Origin: CAVYXZ01 sp965223835
GTDB taxonomy: Bacteria > Chloroflexota > Anaerolineae > Aggregatilineales > Phototrophicaceae
Length of the DNA: 64,000 nt
NCBI GenBank assembly: GCA_965223835.1
Contig: OZ245023.1
Location: 124,001 to 188,000, forward strand
Direction of reading: 5' to 3'
Made by a program: the position numbers and the translations under genes. Of this stretch, positions 17,165 through 26,597 are shown in pieces; within the stretch, counting starts at the first letter, position 1; every line of letters begins with the position of its first letter. Under the pieces are notes generated by a model. That model ran no database searches. It had not been told where the DNA came from and saw only the letters and a list, made by a program, of their open reading frames with translations.

Positions 17165-18316
17165 ATGACGACGATTGCGGTTGTGGGGACCGGCTTTATC
17201 GGCCCGGTTCACGCCGAAGCGCTGGCCCGGCTGGGCTTGAACGTGCGCGGCATACTGGGGTCATCCCCGGAGAAAAGTCAACAAGCCGCTGCGCAACTGG
17301 GCCTCGAAGTGGCTTACCCGAATTATCAAGCCATTCTGGATGATTCCGCTGTTGCTGCGGTACATATCACCACGCCCAACAAAACGCATTTTGCCATGTC
17401 GCAGCAGGCGATTCTGGCGGGCAAGCACGTCGTCTGTGAAAAGCCGCTGGCGATGAACGCGCAGGAAACGGCGGCGTTAGTCGAACTCGCCCGGCAGCAT
17501 CCGCACATCATCACGGCGGTCAATTACAACATCCGCTTTTATCCGATTGCGCTGCACGCACGTGAGTTGATTCGCAGCGGGGCGATTGGCGACTTATACA
17601 GCGTGCGCGGGGCCTATATTCAGGATTGGCTGCTCTACCCTACCGACTGGAACTGGCGCCTGGTCCCGGAAGAAGGCGGCGATTTGCGGGCCATTGGCGA
17701 CATCGGCACGCACTGGATGGACCTGATCGGTCACATTACCGGCCTCAAAGTCGAGTCACTGCTGGCCGATCTGGCGACGTTCGTCAAAACGCGACAAAAA
17801 CCCCGGCAAGCGGTGGCGACGTTCGAGGGTAAGAAAGCCGAAAACGTCCCGGTCAAATATGACGAAGTAGACATCCGCACTGAAGACTGGGGCGCGGTGC
17901 TGTTCCAATACGAAGGGGGCGCACGTGGGACCATGAACGTCTCGCAGGTCAACGCCGGGCGCAAGAATCAACTCACGTTCGAGATCGCGGGGTCAAAGGG
18001 GTCGCTGGCCTGGGACTCCGAACGCCCCAACGAACTCTGGCTGGGCCATCGCGACCGACCCAATGAAGTGCTGCTCAAAGACCCGTCGCTGCTGAGTGAT
18101 TACGCGCTGGGTCACACCGATTATCCCGGTGGTCACAACGAAGGTTTTCCGGACACGTTCAAGCAACTCTACCGGGCGATCTACGGCTATCTCGACGCCG
18201 ACGATTTCAGCCAGCCCAAACCGTTCCCCACGTTCGACGATGGGCATCACGAAGTCGTTCTCAGCGAGGCGATTCTGGCGAGTCATCAGCAGCGTCGCTG
18301 GGTGGATGTTGGTTGA
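17165..18316 (+). CDS. Gfo/Idh/MocA family oxidoreductase
   Basis: This 383-residue NAD(P)-dependent sugar oxidoreductase has the N-terminal Rossmann motif VGTGFIGPVHAEAL, then HITTPNKTH and CEKPLAMN, whose lysine is the catalytic EKP. The C-terminal domain carries the substrate pocket (GDIGTHWMDL). Family members oxidise glucose, inositol or other pyranoses or reduce keto sugars. It is the first gene of a plus-strand set with an esterase and a TIM-barrel isomerase, which fits a cytoplasmic oxidation-isomerisation route. AAGGATG precedes the start closely. Confidence 0.9.
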   Translation: MTTIAVVGTGFIGPVHAEALARLGLNVRGILGSSPEKSQQAAAQLGLEVAYPNYQAILDDSAVAAVHITTPNKTHFAMSQQAILAGKHVVCEKPLAMNAQETAALVELARQHPHIITAVNYNIRFYPIALHARELIRSGAIGDLYSVRGAYIQDWLLYPTDWNWRLVPEEGGDLRAIGDIGTHWMDLIGHITGLKVESLLADLATFVKTRQKPRQAVATFEGKKAENVPVKYDEVDIRTEDWGAVLFQYEGGARGTMNVSQVNAGRKNQLTFEIAGSKGSLAWDSERPNELWLGHRDRPNEVLLKDPSLLSDYALGHTDYPGGHNEGFPDTFKQLYRAIYGYLDADDFSQPKPFPTFDDGHHEVVLSEAILASHQQRRWVDVG

Positions 18317-18404
18317 CGGTCAATTTGGCCGCTTACACGGCACATAAAGTGTGGAAGCATTTCGTTCACGCTGACGGTAAGCAATCCAAAGTGAAGGTTT
18401 TGCG

Positions 18405-19136
18405 ATGACAATTGTAACGGTTGAATTTATGAGTGAAGCCCTGTGGCGTCAAGTGACATACACGGCGCTGTTGCCCGACCCGCAGGTAGCCGGTCCTGGC
18501 CCTTACCCGGTACTCTATCAGCTACATGGCGGCAATCAACGTCACACAGACTGGCTCTACTTTTCAAGATTAACCGCTTATGTACAGGCACTGCCGTTCA
18601 TCGTTGTGCTGCCAGATGGTGCTCAAACTCGTTGGGCCAATGGGGGAACGCCTTTTACGCGTTATGAAGATTTCCTGATGGAAGACCTGGCGGCACATGT
18701 TATCCATTCGTTTCCTGCCAGCAGTGGCAAATGGGCCATTGGTGGCAATTCAATGGGTGGTTTTGGCGCGGTCCGCCTGGGTCTCAGGTATCCGCACCGC
18801 TTCTTCTCGATCTGGTCACACTCCGGCGGTTTCCCCGACGCTGAAAATTTGCCCGACCACTGGTATTGGTCCGGCAGTGCCGACGACCTGGATTGCTATA
18901 AACTGGCTGATCGGCTGGACCCGCAGACGATGCCGCGCCTCTCGTTCGATTGCGGGATAAAGGATCATCTGCTCGATAGCAACCGTCGCTTCCATAACTT
19001 TCTGGACACGCGCGGGATTCCGCATACATATCAGGAACATACAGGTGAGCATAATTGGGACTACTGGGACCGGCATGTCAGAGAGGCTCTTGAGCAACAT
19101 ACTGCGGAACTTCGACGATTGGAAAATTCGCAATAG
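18405..19136 (+). CDS. Alpha/beta hydrolase, esterase family (EstD/Fes-like)
   Basis: This 243-residue protein has the esterase-family layout: YQLHGGNQRHTDW near the oxyanion hole, GGNSMGGFGAVRLGL with the nucleophile serine, and a late HTGEHNWDYW with the likely catalytic histidine. There is no signal peptide, so it is predicted cytoplasmic. It lies 88 bases after the oxidoreductase gene on the same strand. It could remove acetyl or feruloyl-type esters from an imported sugar; that is inference from the neighbours. Confidence 0.85.
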   Translation: MTIVTVEFMSEALWRQVTYTALLPDPQVAGPGPYPVLYQLHGGNQRHTDWLYFSRLTAYVQALPFIVVLPDGAQTRWANGGTPFTRYEDFLMEDLAAHVIHSFPASSGKWAIGGNSMGGFGAVRLGLRYPHRFFSIWSHSGGFPDAENLPDHWYWSGSADDLDCYKLADRLDPQTMPRLSFDCGIKDHLLDSNRRFHNFLDTRGIPHTYQEHTGEHNWDYWDRHVREALEQHTAELRRLENSQ

Positions 19137-19191
19137 CATCTGGATTGTTTACCGTTCATACCTTAGTAGAAGCTAGCTTAGGAGAGAAATT

Positions 19192-20100
19192 ATGCAACTG
19201 GGATTTGTAACTGCAATTTTGCCCGATCTATCGCTGGAAGCAGTGATGCAGTTCGCTGCGGATTCTGGCTTCTCGTGCATCGAGGTCATGTGCTGGCCTG
19301 TGGGCAAAGCCGAACGCCGCTATGCCGGGGTGACGCACATTGATGTCAACACATTGGATGCCAGTGGCGTCGCCGAGATCAAGGCAATGCAAGCCAAATA
19401 TGGTGTGAGCATTTCTGGGCTGGGCTATTATCCCAATCCGCTGGACCCCAACGCCGACGACCGTGCCCGCTATGCCGAGCACATCAAGCAGGTCATCGTC
19501 GCGTCGAAAATGCTCGACATCAACATCATGAACACCTTCATTGGTCGTGACCCCAACCGCTCCATCGATGATCAATGGCCGCTGTTCGAGGACACCTGGA
19601 AGCCGATTATCGCCTTTGCCGAGGATCAGGGCGTCAAGGTCGGCATCGAAAATTGCCCGATGCTCTTCAGCCTGGATGAATGGCCCAGTGGTAAAAATCT
19701 CGCCATCTCGCCGGATGTGTGGCGGCGCATGTTCGACGCCATTCCGAGCGACAACTTTGGCCTGAATTACGATCCGTCGCATCTCATCTGGCAGCACATT
19801 GATTATGTGCGGGCCATCAAAGAATTCGGCCACAAGTTCATCCATGTTCACGCCAAAGACACCAAGATTGACCCCGATTTGATCTATAAACGTGGTGTCA
19901 TGGGCCTGGGCTGGCACATTCCCAAGCTGCCCGGCCTCGGCGATGTCAACTGGGGCAAGTTCTACTCGGCGCTGACTGATGTCGGCTATACCGGTGCGGT
20001 GTGCATCGAGGTCGAAGATCGCGCCTATGAATCGACGCTCGATGATCGCAAACGGTCGCTGACCCAATCCAAGCGCCATCTCGAACAGTTTATGTATTAG
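19192..20100 (+). CDS. Sugar phosphate isomerase/epimerase-like TIM barrel
   Basis: This 302-residue protein belongs to the AP-endonuclease-2/xylose-isomerase-like TIM-barrel family. Likely metal ligands are in VGIENCPM, NYDPSHL, HVHAKDT and CIEVED. A strong TAGGAGAG ribosome site precedes the ATG. Relatives are sugar isomerases, epimerases (such as tagatose epimerase) or inosose dehydratases. Its place behind the oxidoreductase and esterase suggests it handles the keto-sugar product. A second, more distant paralogue is at 50971. Confidence 0.88.
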   Translation: MQLGFVTAILPDLSLEAVMQFAADSGFSCIEVMCWPVGKAERRYAGVTHIDVNTLDASGVAEIKAMQAKYGVSISGLGYYPNPLDPNADDRARYAEHIKQVIVASKMLDINIMNTFIGRDPNRSIDDQWPLFEDTWKPIIAFAEDQGVKVGIENCPMLFSLDEWPSGKNLAISPDVWRRMFDAIPSDNFGLNYDPSHLIWQHIDYVRAIKEFGHKFIHVHAKDTKIDPDLIYKRGVMGLGWHIPKLPGLGDVNWGKFYSALTDVGYTGAVCIEVEDRAYESTLDDRKRSLTQSKRHLEQFMY

Positions 20101-20170
20101 GCAATTTTGCAAGTCCAATTCGTCAAACATAATCAGGCGAGTTTGGTCTCGTGGTACTAGAGGAGTCGGA

Positions 20171-20998
20171 ATGTCCGTCTTAGCGCCCTTGCCGCCGGTG
20201 CTGCCGCCCGAAAAGCAGCAGGTCATTGGCGGGCTGCTTCAAAAACTTACCCGGATTCCAGGTATCCAGGCGGTTGTATTAGGTGGCTCATATGCGCAGG
20301 GTACACCAAGCCCGACATCGGATGTTGATTTGGGGTTATATTATGCTGAGCAGACCCCGTTTCGTATCGACGCCATTCGAGCAGTGGCAACCGAATTCAG
20401 CGTTCAGGGTGAACCGGTTGTGACGGATTTTTACGAATGGGGGGCGTGGGTCAATGGTGGCGCATGGATTCAGACCACAGGCGGCAAAGTCACACTGGAT
20501 TATTTGCAACAGCCACCTTACGGTTTTCCCAGTGTGATCTACCTGGCAGAAACAGCTATCTGCCAGCCCCTGTACGATCCGACCGGCCTGCTGTCAGCTT
20601 TGAAGCAGGATGTTGCAGATTATCCCCCACCGATGAAAGCAGCGATTATTCAAGGTAATTTGTGGCAGGTAGAATTCACGTTGTTGCACGCCCGCGCTTT
20701 CGCCAGTCAGGGGGAGGTCTACAATACGGTGGGTTGCCTGACCCGAATGTTGAGCGCCCTGACTTACGTCCTCTTCGCACTCAACGAGACTTATTTCATC
20801 ACGCATAAACAGGCCATCAAGGCGATAGCGGCGTTCGCGATACGACCATCAAACTACGGTACCCGCGTCAATCGCATCCTCGGTCAGCCTGGGACCACTG
20901 CTGAGACGCTTATGGAGACTGTTGAAGCATTGACCGACCTTTTCCAGGGCATTGTCGGAATGGCCGACCAATGGTATCAGCCGAAGTATAAGTTGTAG
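20171..20998 (+). CDS. Nucleotidyltransferase domain protein
   Basis: This 275-residue protein has a minimal nucleotidyltransferase fold at the N-terminus. GGSYAQGTPSPTSDVDLGLYY holds the GSx(10)DxD-type metal site (D and D of SDVDL). A helical C-terminal part (150-275), rich in aromatic residues, may bind a substrate. The ATG follows GAGGAG. Relatives include aminoglycoside nucleotidyltransferase-like and HEPN/MNT-type proteins, but no HEPN partner is adjacent. The substrate is unknown. Confidence 0.8.
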   Translation: MSVLAPLPPVLPPEKQQVIGGLLQKLTRIPGIQAVVLGGSYAQGTPSPTSDVDLGLYYAEQTPFRIDAIRAVATEFSVQGEPVVTDFYEWGAWVNGGAWIQTTGGKVTLDYLQQPPYGFPSVIYLAETAICQPLYDPTGLLSALKQDVADYPPPMKAAIIQGNLWQVEFTLLHARAFASQGEVYNTVGCLTRMLSALTYVLFALNETYFITHKQAIKAIAAFAIRPSNYGTRVNRILGQPGTTAETLMETVEALTDLFQGIVGMADQWYQPKYKL

Positions 20999-21114
20999 CG
21001 CGGACGTATGATTCAGATTGCTTGATCTGTTTTTTTGGTGACCGTTCGATAATCGAGTAAAATATCACTTGATTTTCGTCAAAACCACTCCTAACCAGAT
21101 GCTGCCTCCATCTA

Positions 21115-21657
21115 TCAGTCCCCTAACAGATCGCAATAACCAGTTAAAATGTCAAGAACATTATTTGTAACATGTTCCCACTGCCCCGCTACAAAATCTG
21201 TCCCACCTACAAAGGGATTGAGGCCCAGGACAACTACTCGACCAGCATCATCGATGATCAGGCCGCCTCCGTCTTTTTTACGAGATACTCGAAGGCCAGT
21301 CATAGTGACACTTGGAACTGTAAAGTCATAAACTAAAGTAGTAGCCAGGTGTCCCTCAAAGAACTTGCTAGAGTCTGTTGAGTTCGTCGCGGTGAAGTCT
21401 ATATGCCAGGTAGCCATTTCCAACAGGGGCGCACCATCTTCATCAACCCACCCGCGAATCTCTACAAAGGCATATCCTGTATCGATGACATCGAACTCTC
21501 CGCATGGGAGTGAAAAGCTGTATGGGTCATTGTGGAGATGAAACTTGTAATCCGGTGGCCCGGTGTGCTTTGGTCCGGATGGAGCAGCCTGCGTCAACCC
21601 TACAGTCAGACTCAGCCCAGCCAACAAAATAAACCCTATTAGAAAATACCTCTTCAT
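21115..21657 (-). CDS. Hypothetical secreted protein
   Basis: This is a 180-residue protein from the ATG at 21657, which has an AAGGGG site six bases upstream. It begins with a signal peptide (KRYFLIGFILLAGLSLTVGLTQAA). The mature part is beta-rich with Asp/Gly turns and one cysteine near each end (LPCGEF, GYCDLLGD), which may form a disulfide. I recognise no family. It is flanked on both sides by an imperfect direct repeat (21037-21076 and 21759-21800). Confidence 0.6.
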   Translation of the reverse strand: MKRYFLIGFILLAGLSLTVGLTQAAPSGPKHTGPPDYKFHLHNDPYSFSLPCGEFDVIDTGYAFVEIRGWVDEDGAPLLEMATWHIDFTATNSTDSSKFFEGHLATTLVYDFTVPSVTMTGLRVSRKKDGGGLIIDDAGRVVVLGLNPFVGGTDFVAGQWEHVTNNVLDILTGYCDLLGD

Positions 21658-21981
21658 GCCCATCCCCTTACTAAACATATATCTGCAATAGTTTTTAATA
21701 CTTTCCTAAATTTCGCCTAAAGAATAGCGGTTTATGAGCGTGATTGCGATTGATGTAAGGTGACCATTCGGTAATTGGTAAACATCGACTTGAGATTGGC
21801 TATATCTGTTCAAGATAAAATTCGGATTTGGCGAAAGTTGATTAGCGCGATTATCATGTCTGGCGCGTTGACACCCGTTTTGGCGCTCGTTATAATGCCC
21901 AACGTGAACTGACCAGACGCATTACTGAAGATTACATCTGGTCTGATATTGGTCAAGACATCCCGAAAAGGAGAACAATAT
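21658..21981. other. Intergenic region upstream of the CUT2 importer
   Basis: This 324-base stretch between divergent genes holds the second arm of the direct repeat at 21759-21800 and a consensus promoter at 21868-21896. The last 80 bases would be the 5' leader of the binding-protein mRNA. I see no riboswitch-like fold that I can name. Confidence 0.5.
21868..21896 (+). promoter_or_regulatory. Perfect consensus sigma70 promoter of the CUT2 operon
   Basis: TTGACA at 21868-21873 and TATAAT at 21891-21896 are separated by exactly 17 bases: every consensus base matches. The transcript would start near 21903, about 80 bases before the binding-protein ATG at 21982. Confidence 0.75.
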
Positions 21982-23037
21982 ATGTTAAAGCGGTTGCTAT
22001 TTTTAATGGTCGTCGTCGCGCTGGCCCTGCCGGGTTTATCGGTCGTGGCGCAGGACAGTTTCGTCATTGGCGTGTCGAACAGCTTTGTCGGCAGCGAGTG
22101 GCGCACCCAGATGATCCAGAACATGGAAGAGGTGGCGGCGGAACTCGAAGAAGCTATGGACATCAGCATCGAACTGGTGGTCTTGAGTGAAGATACCGAT
22201 GTCGCCGGGCAGCAACAGCAGATTCAAAACCTGATTAGCCGGGGCGTGGATGCTATCATCGTCAACCCTGGCGATCAATCCGGGCTGAACCTGGACCTGG
22301 AAGAGGCGGTTGATGAGGGTATCGTCGTCATCGCCGTCGATCAGGAGGTGGGCGCAGAAGGCGTCATCAATGTCGTGATCGACCAGAAAGAATGGGCGAT
22401 GATTAGCGCCGAATGGCTGGCCGAAAAACTGGGCGGCGAAGGCAAGATCGTCCTCATCGAAGGCTTTGTCGGTCATCCCGCTAACGAAGCCCGCATGGCC
22501 GGGGTTGAAGAAGTGCTCGAAAATTACCCGGACATCGAAGTTGTTGGTCGCGAGAGCGGCGGTTGGGTCCAGGCCACTGGGCAGCAGGTGATGTCGGACT
22601 TCCTGGCCTCGTTGCCGGAAATTGACGGTGTGTGGACGCAGGACGGTATGGCGACCGGCGTACTGACCGCGATTCAGACCGCAGATCCCGATGTCTGGCC
22701 GATCACCACCGGCGAAGCCCGCGTGAGTTTCCTCAACCAGTGGGCCGAAATTCTGGAAGAAAATGAAGACTTCGAGACCATCGGTGTCGTAAATCCGCCC
22801 GGCGTCGGCGCGAGTGGCCTGCGCGTCGCGATTGAGATTTTGCTGGGTGGTGAGGTTGATGAAGAACTGTTCGAAGGTGAATTTGGCAACACGCTCTACG
22901 TGCCGATTCCGTTCGCGGTTGATGGCATGAACTTTGAAGAAGTTCTGGAAGAATATGCTGAAGAACCCGATTCCTACACCCTCGACGGCATCATCACACA
23001 GGAAGAAGCCGCCGAATTCATGGTGATGGCAGAATAG
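21982..23037 (+). CDS. CUT2 sugar ABC transporter substrate-binding protein (RbsB-like)
   Basis: This 351-residue protein begins with a signal peptide (LKRLLFLMVVVALALPGLSVVAQ) and continues with a type 1 periplasmic-binding fold of the ribose/galactose group (FVIGVSNSFVG, QQQIQNLISRGVDAIIVNPGD, VIAVDQEV). I took the ATG at 21982 because AAAAGGAG lies just before it; a frame from 21949 lacks a site. The surface is unusually acidic (runs such as EEVLEEYAEEPD). It is the first gene of a four-gene importer operon. Ligand unknown, probably a pentose, hexose or polyol. Confidence 0.92.
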   Translation: MLKRLLFLMVVVALALPGLSVVAQDSFVIGVSNSFVGSEWRTQMIQNMEEVAAELEEAMDISIELVVLSEDTDVAGQQQQIQNLISRGVDAIIVNPGDQSGLNLDLEEAVDEGIVVIAVDQEVGAEGVINVVIDQKEWAMISAEWLAEKLGGEGKIVLIEGFVGHPANEARMAGVEEVLENYPDIEVVGRESGGWVQATGQQVMSDFLASLPEIDGVWTQDGMATGVLTAIQTADPDVWPITTGEARVSFLNQWAEILEENEDFETIGVVNPPGVGASGLRVAIEILLGGEVDEELFEGEFGNTLYVPIPFAVDGMNFEEVLEEYAEEPDSYTLDGIITQEEAAEFMVMAE

Positions 23038-23041
23038 TCGG

Positions 23042-24538
23042 ATGGTGTCACTGTCTGCCCGCAGCGTAACCAAACGCTATGGTGGCGTGGTCGCGCTGGC
23101 TGACGGCAATCTGGAAGTTGAGTCCGGCGTGGTCGTGGCGCTGCTGGGCGCAAATGGCAGTGGCAAAAGCACGTTAAGCAAAATCATTACGGGTGTGGTC
23201 GCTCCCAATGAAGGTGAACTCCTCGTTGATGGGCAACCCACCCGTTTTTCGTCCCCGTTCGAGGCGCGTAAGCTGGGCATCACGGCGGTATATCAGGAGC
23301 TTAGCCTGATCCCGGAGATGTCAGTCGCGGAGAATATCTGGCTGACGCATGAACCGGTGCGGTTTGGCTTTCGGCTGAATCAACGGGAGTTACAATCGCG
23401 CACCCAAACTCTGCTTGATTTATTCGCCGGGACGGTTTCCCCGAACCTGTCACCCGCCAGCACCGTGAGTCAACTGCCGCCTGATGAACGACAAATCGTC
23501 GAGATCCTCAAGGCCATCAGTCTTGAACCGCGTTTGATGATCCTCGATGAAGCGACGGCCAGCCTGGATAGTCAGCAGGTCAACCGCCTGTTCGAACTGG
23601 TGACCCAGTGGAAACAGGCAGGTATGGCGATTGTCTTCGTGTCGCACCGCATGGACGAGATTTTCCGTGTGGCAGATCGCGCAACCGTACTCCGCAATGG
23701 ACACAGCGTCGGCCATGTGGCGATCGCCGCTACCACTGAGCGCGAATTGGTCGAACTGATGATTGAAGGCAGCACGCCGGCGGAAAAAATCGCCACCGCC
23801 CCGATGAAATACACTGGCAATTTGCGGTTAGAAATTGCGGCGCTCACAACGGCCAAGTTACACGGCATTGACCTGGCATTGCATGATGGTGAACTGTTGG
23901 GCATCGGTGGGCTACAGGGTCAGGGTCAGGATGATCTGCTGCTGGCGATCTTTGGGGCATTGCCCTTTCACGGGACGGTTAAAATCGCCGGGAAGGAAGT
24001 CCGTTTCAAGCACCCGCGCGCGGCGGTGAAGCAGGGCGTGGCCTTTGTGCCTGGTGATCGTGGTTCCCAGGGCTTGCTGGCGATTCGTTCCATTCTCGAT
24101 AATCTGTTGCTGCCCTCCTGGGGGAAGTATGGCGTGCCGCTGAAGATGGCGGCGGCCCGGTCCAGTGCAGCGGCAGTCGGCCAGGACTTAAACCTGGTGA
24201 TGGCGTCGCTGGATGCCCCGGTCAGCAGCTTGAGCGGCGGCAACGCCCAGAAAGTCGTCATTGGCAAGTGGTTGTTGCGCGAGCCGAAATTGCTGTTACT
24301 CAATGATCCCACCAAAGGGGTGGACGTGGGCGCAAAGGATGAATTCTATGCGCTGCTGGCCGACCTCCGTCAATCGGGGACGGCGATTCTGTTTTATAGC
24401 AGCGATGATGAAGAATTGCTGGGACTGTGTGATCGCATTCTGGTGATGCACGACGGCCACATCCGCACCGAACTGTCGGGCGAACGGTTAACCCGGTCGC
24501 ATCTGGTCGCCGCGAGTATGGGTGGCACCCATGATTAA
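23042..24538 (+). CDS. CUT2 sugar ABC transporter ATP-binding protein (RbsA-like)
   Basis: This 498-residue protein has two fused ATPase domains. Domain 1 has Walker A GANGSGKST and Walker B LMILDEATASLD, with a non-classical signature (VSQLPPDERQ). Domain 2 has a degenerate Walker A (GLQGQGQDDLL) but a good signature (LSGGNAQKVVIGKW) and LLLLNDPTKGVDVG. This asymmetry is normal for RbsA/MglA proteins. It starts four bases after the stop of the binding-protein gene and overlaps the next permease gene, so it is co-translated. Confidence 0.93.
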   Translation: MVSLSARSVTKRYGGVVALADGNLEVESGVVVALLGANGSGKSTLSKIITGVVAPNEGELLVDGQPTRFSSPFEARKLGITAVYQELSLIPEMSVAENIWLTHEPVRFGFRLNQRELQSRTQTLLDLFAGTVSPNLSPASTVSQLPPDERQIVEILKAISLEPRLMILDEATASLDSQQVNRLFELVTQWKQAGMAIVFVSHRMDEIFRVADRATVLRNGHSVGHVAIAATTERELVELMIEGSTPAEKIATAPMKYTGNLRLEIAALTTAKLHGIDLALHDGELLGIGGLQGQGQDDLLLAIFGALPFHGTVKIAGKEVRFKHPRAAVKQGVAFVPGDRGSQGLLAIRSILDNLLLPSWGKYGVPLKMAAARSSAAAVGQDLNLVMASLDAPVSSLSGGNAQKVVIGKWLLREPKLLLLNDPTKGVDVGAKDEFYALLADLRQSGTAILFYSSDDEELLGLCDRILVMHDGHIRTELSGERLTRSHLVAASMGGTHD

Positions 24539-25517
24539 TGGGCGGCGCTTCCTGGCGAAGAACACCTATATTTTCGCCTTCGTCTTACTCATCGTCGTCA
24601 TTCTCATTAATCGCGGTGTCCAGGATAACCTGCTGGAAATGGGCACCATCAATCGCAATCTGCGCGTGTTTCTGCCGCTGATTATTCTGGCAGTCGGTCA
24701 GGCGATTGTGATTTTGGGTGGCGGGCTGGATTTGTCGGTCGGGACGATGGTTTCGATGTGTAATGCGATTCTGGCAACGCAGATCACGCCCGAATCCACG
24801 CCTGGACAGATCGGGCTGGCGCTGGTGCTGGCATTGGGAGCCGGGATGCTGGCGGGTGCGCTCAATGGCGTGTGTGTGGCCTACTTGCGCTTGCAGCCCA
24901 TTGTGACGACCTATGCCACCAGCTTCGTCTTTAGCGGCATCGCGTTGTTGATTCTGCCACGTCCCGGCGGGGCCATTCCCCGCGACTTGACCCGCTTTTA
25001 CCGCTCAATGTTGGGCGAATTGCCGCTGGCGTTTTACGTAATGGGTCTATTGCTCCTGGTCTGGTTCTTGTTGCGCCATACGCGTTTCGGCCAGTTTTTG
25101 TATGCCGCCGGTGATAATGCTGCTGCCGCTTATACGACCGGGGTTCCGGTTAATCGCGTCAAGTTGCTGACCTATGTTCTCTGTGGCCTGTTCGCAGCGC
25201 TGGCCGGGCTGGCGCTAACGCTCAGTTCCGGTTCCGGCAGTCCCACCAGCGGTGACGCCATGACGCTGGATTCGATTGTGGCGGTGGTACTGGGGGGCAC
25301 CCGCGCCGGCCAGGGGGGCATCGTCGGGGCCATGATCGGCGTGATTATTCTGGGCATTATCCGCAATATCATCTCCTTCGCCAACATCGACACCTGGTCA
25401 CAGACGCTGGTTGACGCGCTCATTATTATTACGGCGCTGGCCTCCCCCGGTGCGGTGGGCTTTATCAACCAGCAGATCCGCGAGTTCCGCATCCGCCTGG
25501 GGCACGTCTATGAATGA
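24531..25517 (+). CDS. CUT2 sugar ABC transporter permease (RbsC-like), first
   Basis: This 328-residue membrane protein has about ten hydrophobic segments. The family element GGGLDLSVGTMVSMCNAILA is near residue 65, and SGSGSPTSGDAMTLDSIVAVVLGGTRAGQGG follows in the second half. The ATG at 24531 lies inside the last codons of the ATPase gene; a GTG at 24522 is an alternative start. It probably pairs with the second permease to form a heterodimeric channel. Confidence 0.92.
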   Translation: MINGRRFLAKNTYIFAFVLLIVVILINRGVQDNLLEMGTINRNLRVFLPLIILAVGQAIVILGGGLDLSVGTMVSMCNAILATQITPESTPGQIGLALVLALGAGMLAGALNGVCVAYLRLQPIVTTYATSFVFSGIALLILPRPGGAIPRDLTRFYRSMLGELPLAFYVMGLLLLVWFLLRHTRFGQFLYAAGDNAAAAYTTGVPVNRVKLLTYVLCGLFAALAGLALTLSSGSGSPTSGDAMTLDSIVAVVLGGTRAGQGGIVGAMIGVIILGIIRNIISFANIDTWSQTLVDALIIITALASPGAVGFINQQIREFRIRLGHVYE

Positions 25518-26475
25518 TCGGTTGCAAGCCCTGCGCGGACGCATCAGCCCACCGCTGCTGGCGCTCTTGCTGGCGCTGGTGTTGTTTTTCCTGGGCGGAC
25601 TCATTTCTCCGGGATTCGTGAACATCAATCAGGCGATTAATATCGTGCGGTTGGCGGCATTTCTGGGCATCATTGCCATGGGTCAGACGCTGGTGATTAT
25701 CAGCGGCGGTGAAGGCATCGACCTGTCAGTCGGGGCCATCGTCACGCTCGGCGCGATTTTGACCTTCCGTATCAGCAATGGCAGCGACGCGTTGATTTTG
25801 CCGGTGCTGTTGCTGGTGTTGCTGGTCGGCGGCGGCATCGGTCTGTTGAACGGACTGGGCGTTACCCTGCTCGGTATCCCGCCACTGGTGATGACGCTGG
25901 CGATGACTGGCATTGTGCAGGGGACGATTCTGGTTGTGACGCGCGGCGAACTCATCGGCGAAACGCCGGATCTGCTCAGCCAGTTAACATCATTGCCATT
26001 AGTTGGTAGTCTGCCCGGTGTCATCTTCCTGTGGATCGGTCTGGGTGTGCTGATGTGGCTGCTGCTGGAACGCACCCCCTATGGCAAGCAATTGTTCGCG
26101 GTCGGCGTTAATCGCACGACGGCGCGGCTATCGGGCGTGCGCGTGCCGGTCATCGTGGCCCTCACCTATGCCCTCAGCGGCAGTCTGGCGGGGTTTGGCG
26201 GCTTTGTCCTGCTGGGCTTTACGCAAACCGTCTTTCTCGATCTGGGTGGGCCGTTTTTGTTCCCTTCGATTGCGGCGGTGGTAGTGGGCGGCACCTTATT
26301 AACCGGCGGCCAGGGCAGCTATTGGGGTACAATGTCCGGGGCGCTGGTGCTGACCCTCATCGAGAGTCTGTTGCGGGCGGCGGGTCTGCAAGAAGCCTAT
26401 CAGTTGATTATCCTGGGCGTCACGTTGCTGATTCTCATCTCGGTGTATGGGCGTCAGCGCGGGTTGCGAGAGTAA
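25510..26475 (+). CDS. CUT2 sugar ABC transporter permease (RbsC-like), second
   Basis: This 321-residue permease carries GGEGIDLSVGAIVTLGAIL and FPSIAAVVVGGTLLTGGQGSYWGT, the two family hallmarks. The ATG at 25510 overlaps the end of the first permease gene by eight bases (ATGAATGA), a sign of tight coupling. Many ribose-type systems use one permease as a homodimer; this locus has two distinct ones, which is common for putative sugar importers of Chloroflexota and Firmicutes. Confidence 0.92.
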   Translation: MNDRLQALRGRISPPLLALLLALVLFFLGGLISPGFVNINQAINIVRLAAFLGIIAMGQTLVIISGGEGIDLSVGAIVTLGAILTFRISNGSDALILPVLLLVLLVGGGIGLLNGLGVTLLGIPPLVMTLAMTGIVQGTILVVTRGELIGETPDLLSQLTSLPLVGSLPGVIFLWIGLGVLMWLLLERTPYGKQLFAVGVNRTTARLSGVRVPVIVALTYALSGSLAGFGGFVLLGFTQTVFLDLGGPFLFPSIAAVVVGGTLLTGGQGSYWGTMSGALVLTLIESLLRAAGLQEAYQLIILGVTLLILISVYGRQRGLRE

Positions 26476-26597
26476 TTTCCCTCCACCCATCGGAGGAGAT
26501 CGAAACTCGCTATAATCTTAGAAGGTAATTGTTTATCAAGTTATGGCCTGGACAAGCGGTTTTGTTCTTCAAGAAACTAATGCGGAAATGAATATTG

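Noticed and set aside
19228..20226. A long minus-strand frame of 332 residues opposite the isomerase gene
   Set aside because: It lies fully opposite a gene with clear family motifs and a strong ribosome site, and its product looks like reverse translation of GC-rich coding DNA with no domain.
22036..23073. A 345-residue minus-strand frame opposite the CUT2 binding protein gene
   Set aside because: It is antisense to a clear binding protein with signal peptide and consensus promoter; composition (many His, Asp, Phe) is that of an antisense frame.
23042..24538. Frameshift or decay in the second ATPase domain
   Set aside because: The degenerate second Walker A is normal for RbsA/MglA-type proteins; the frame is intact and the second signature is good.
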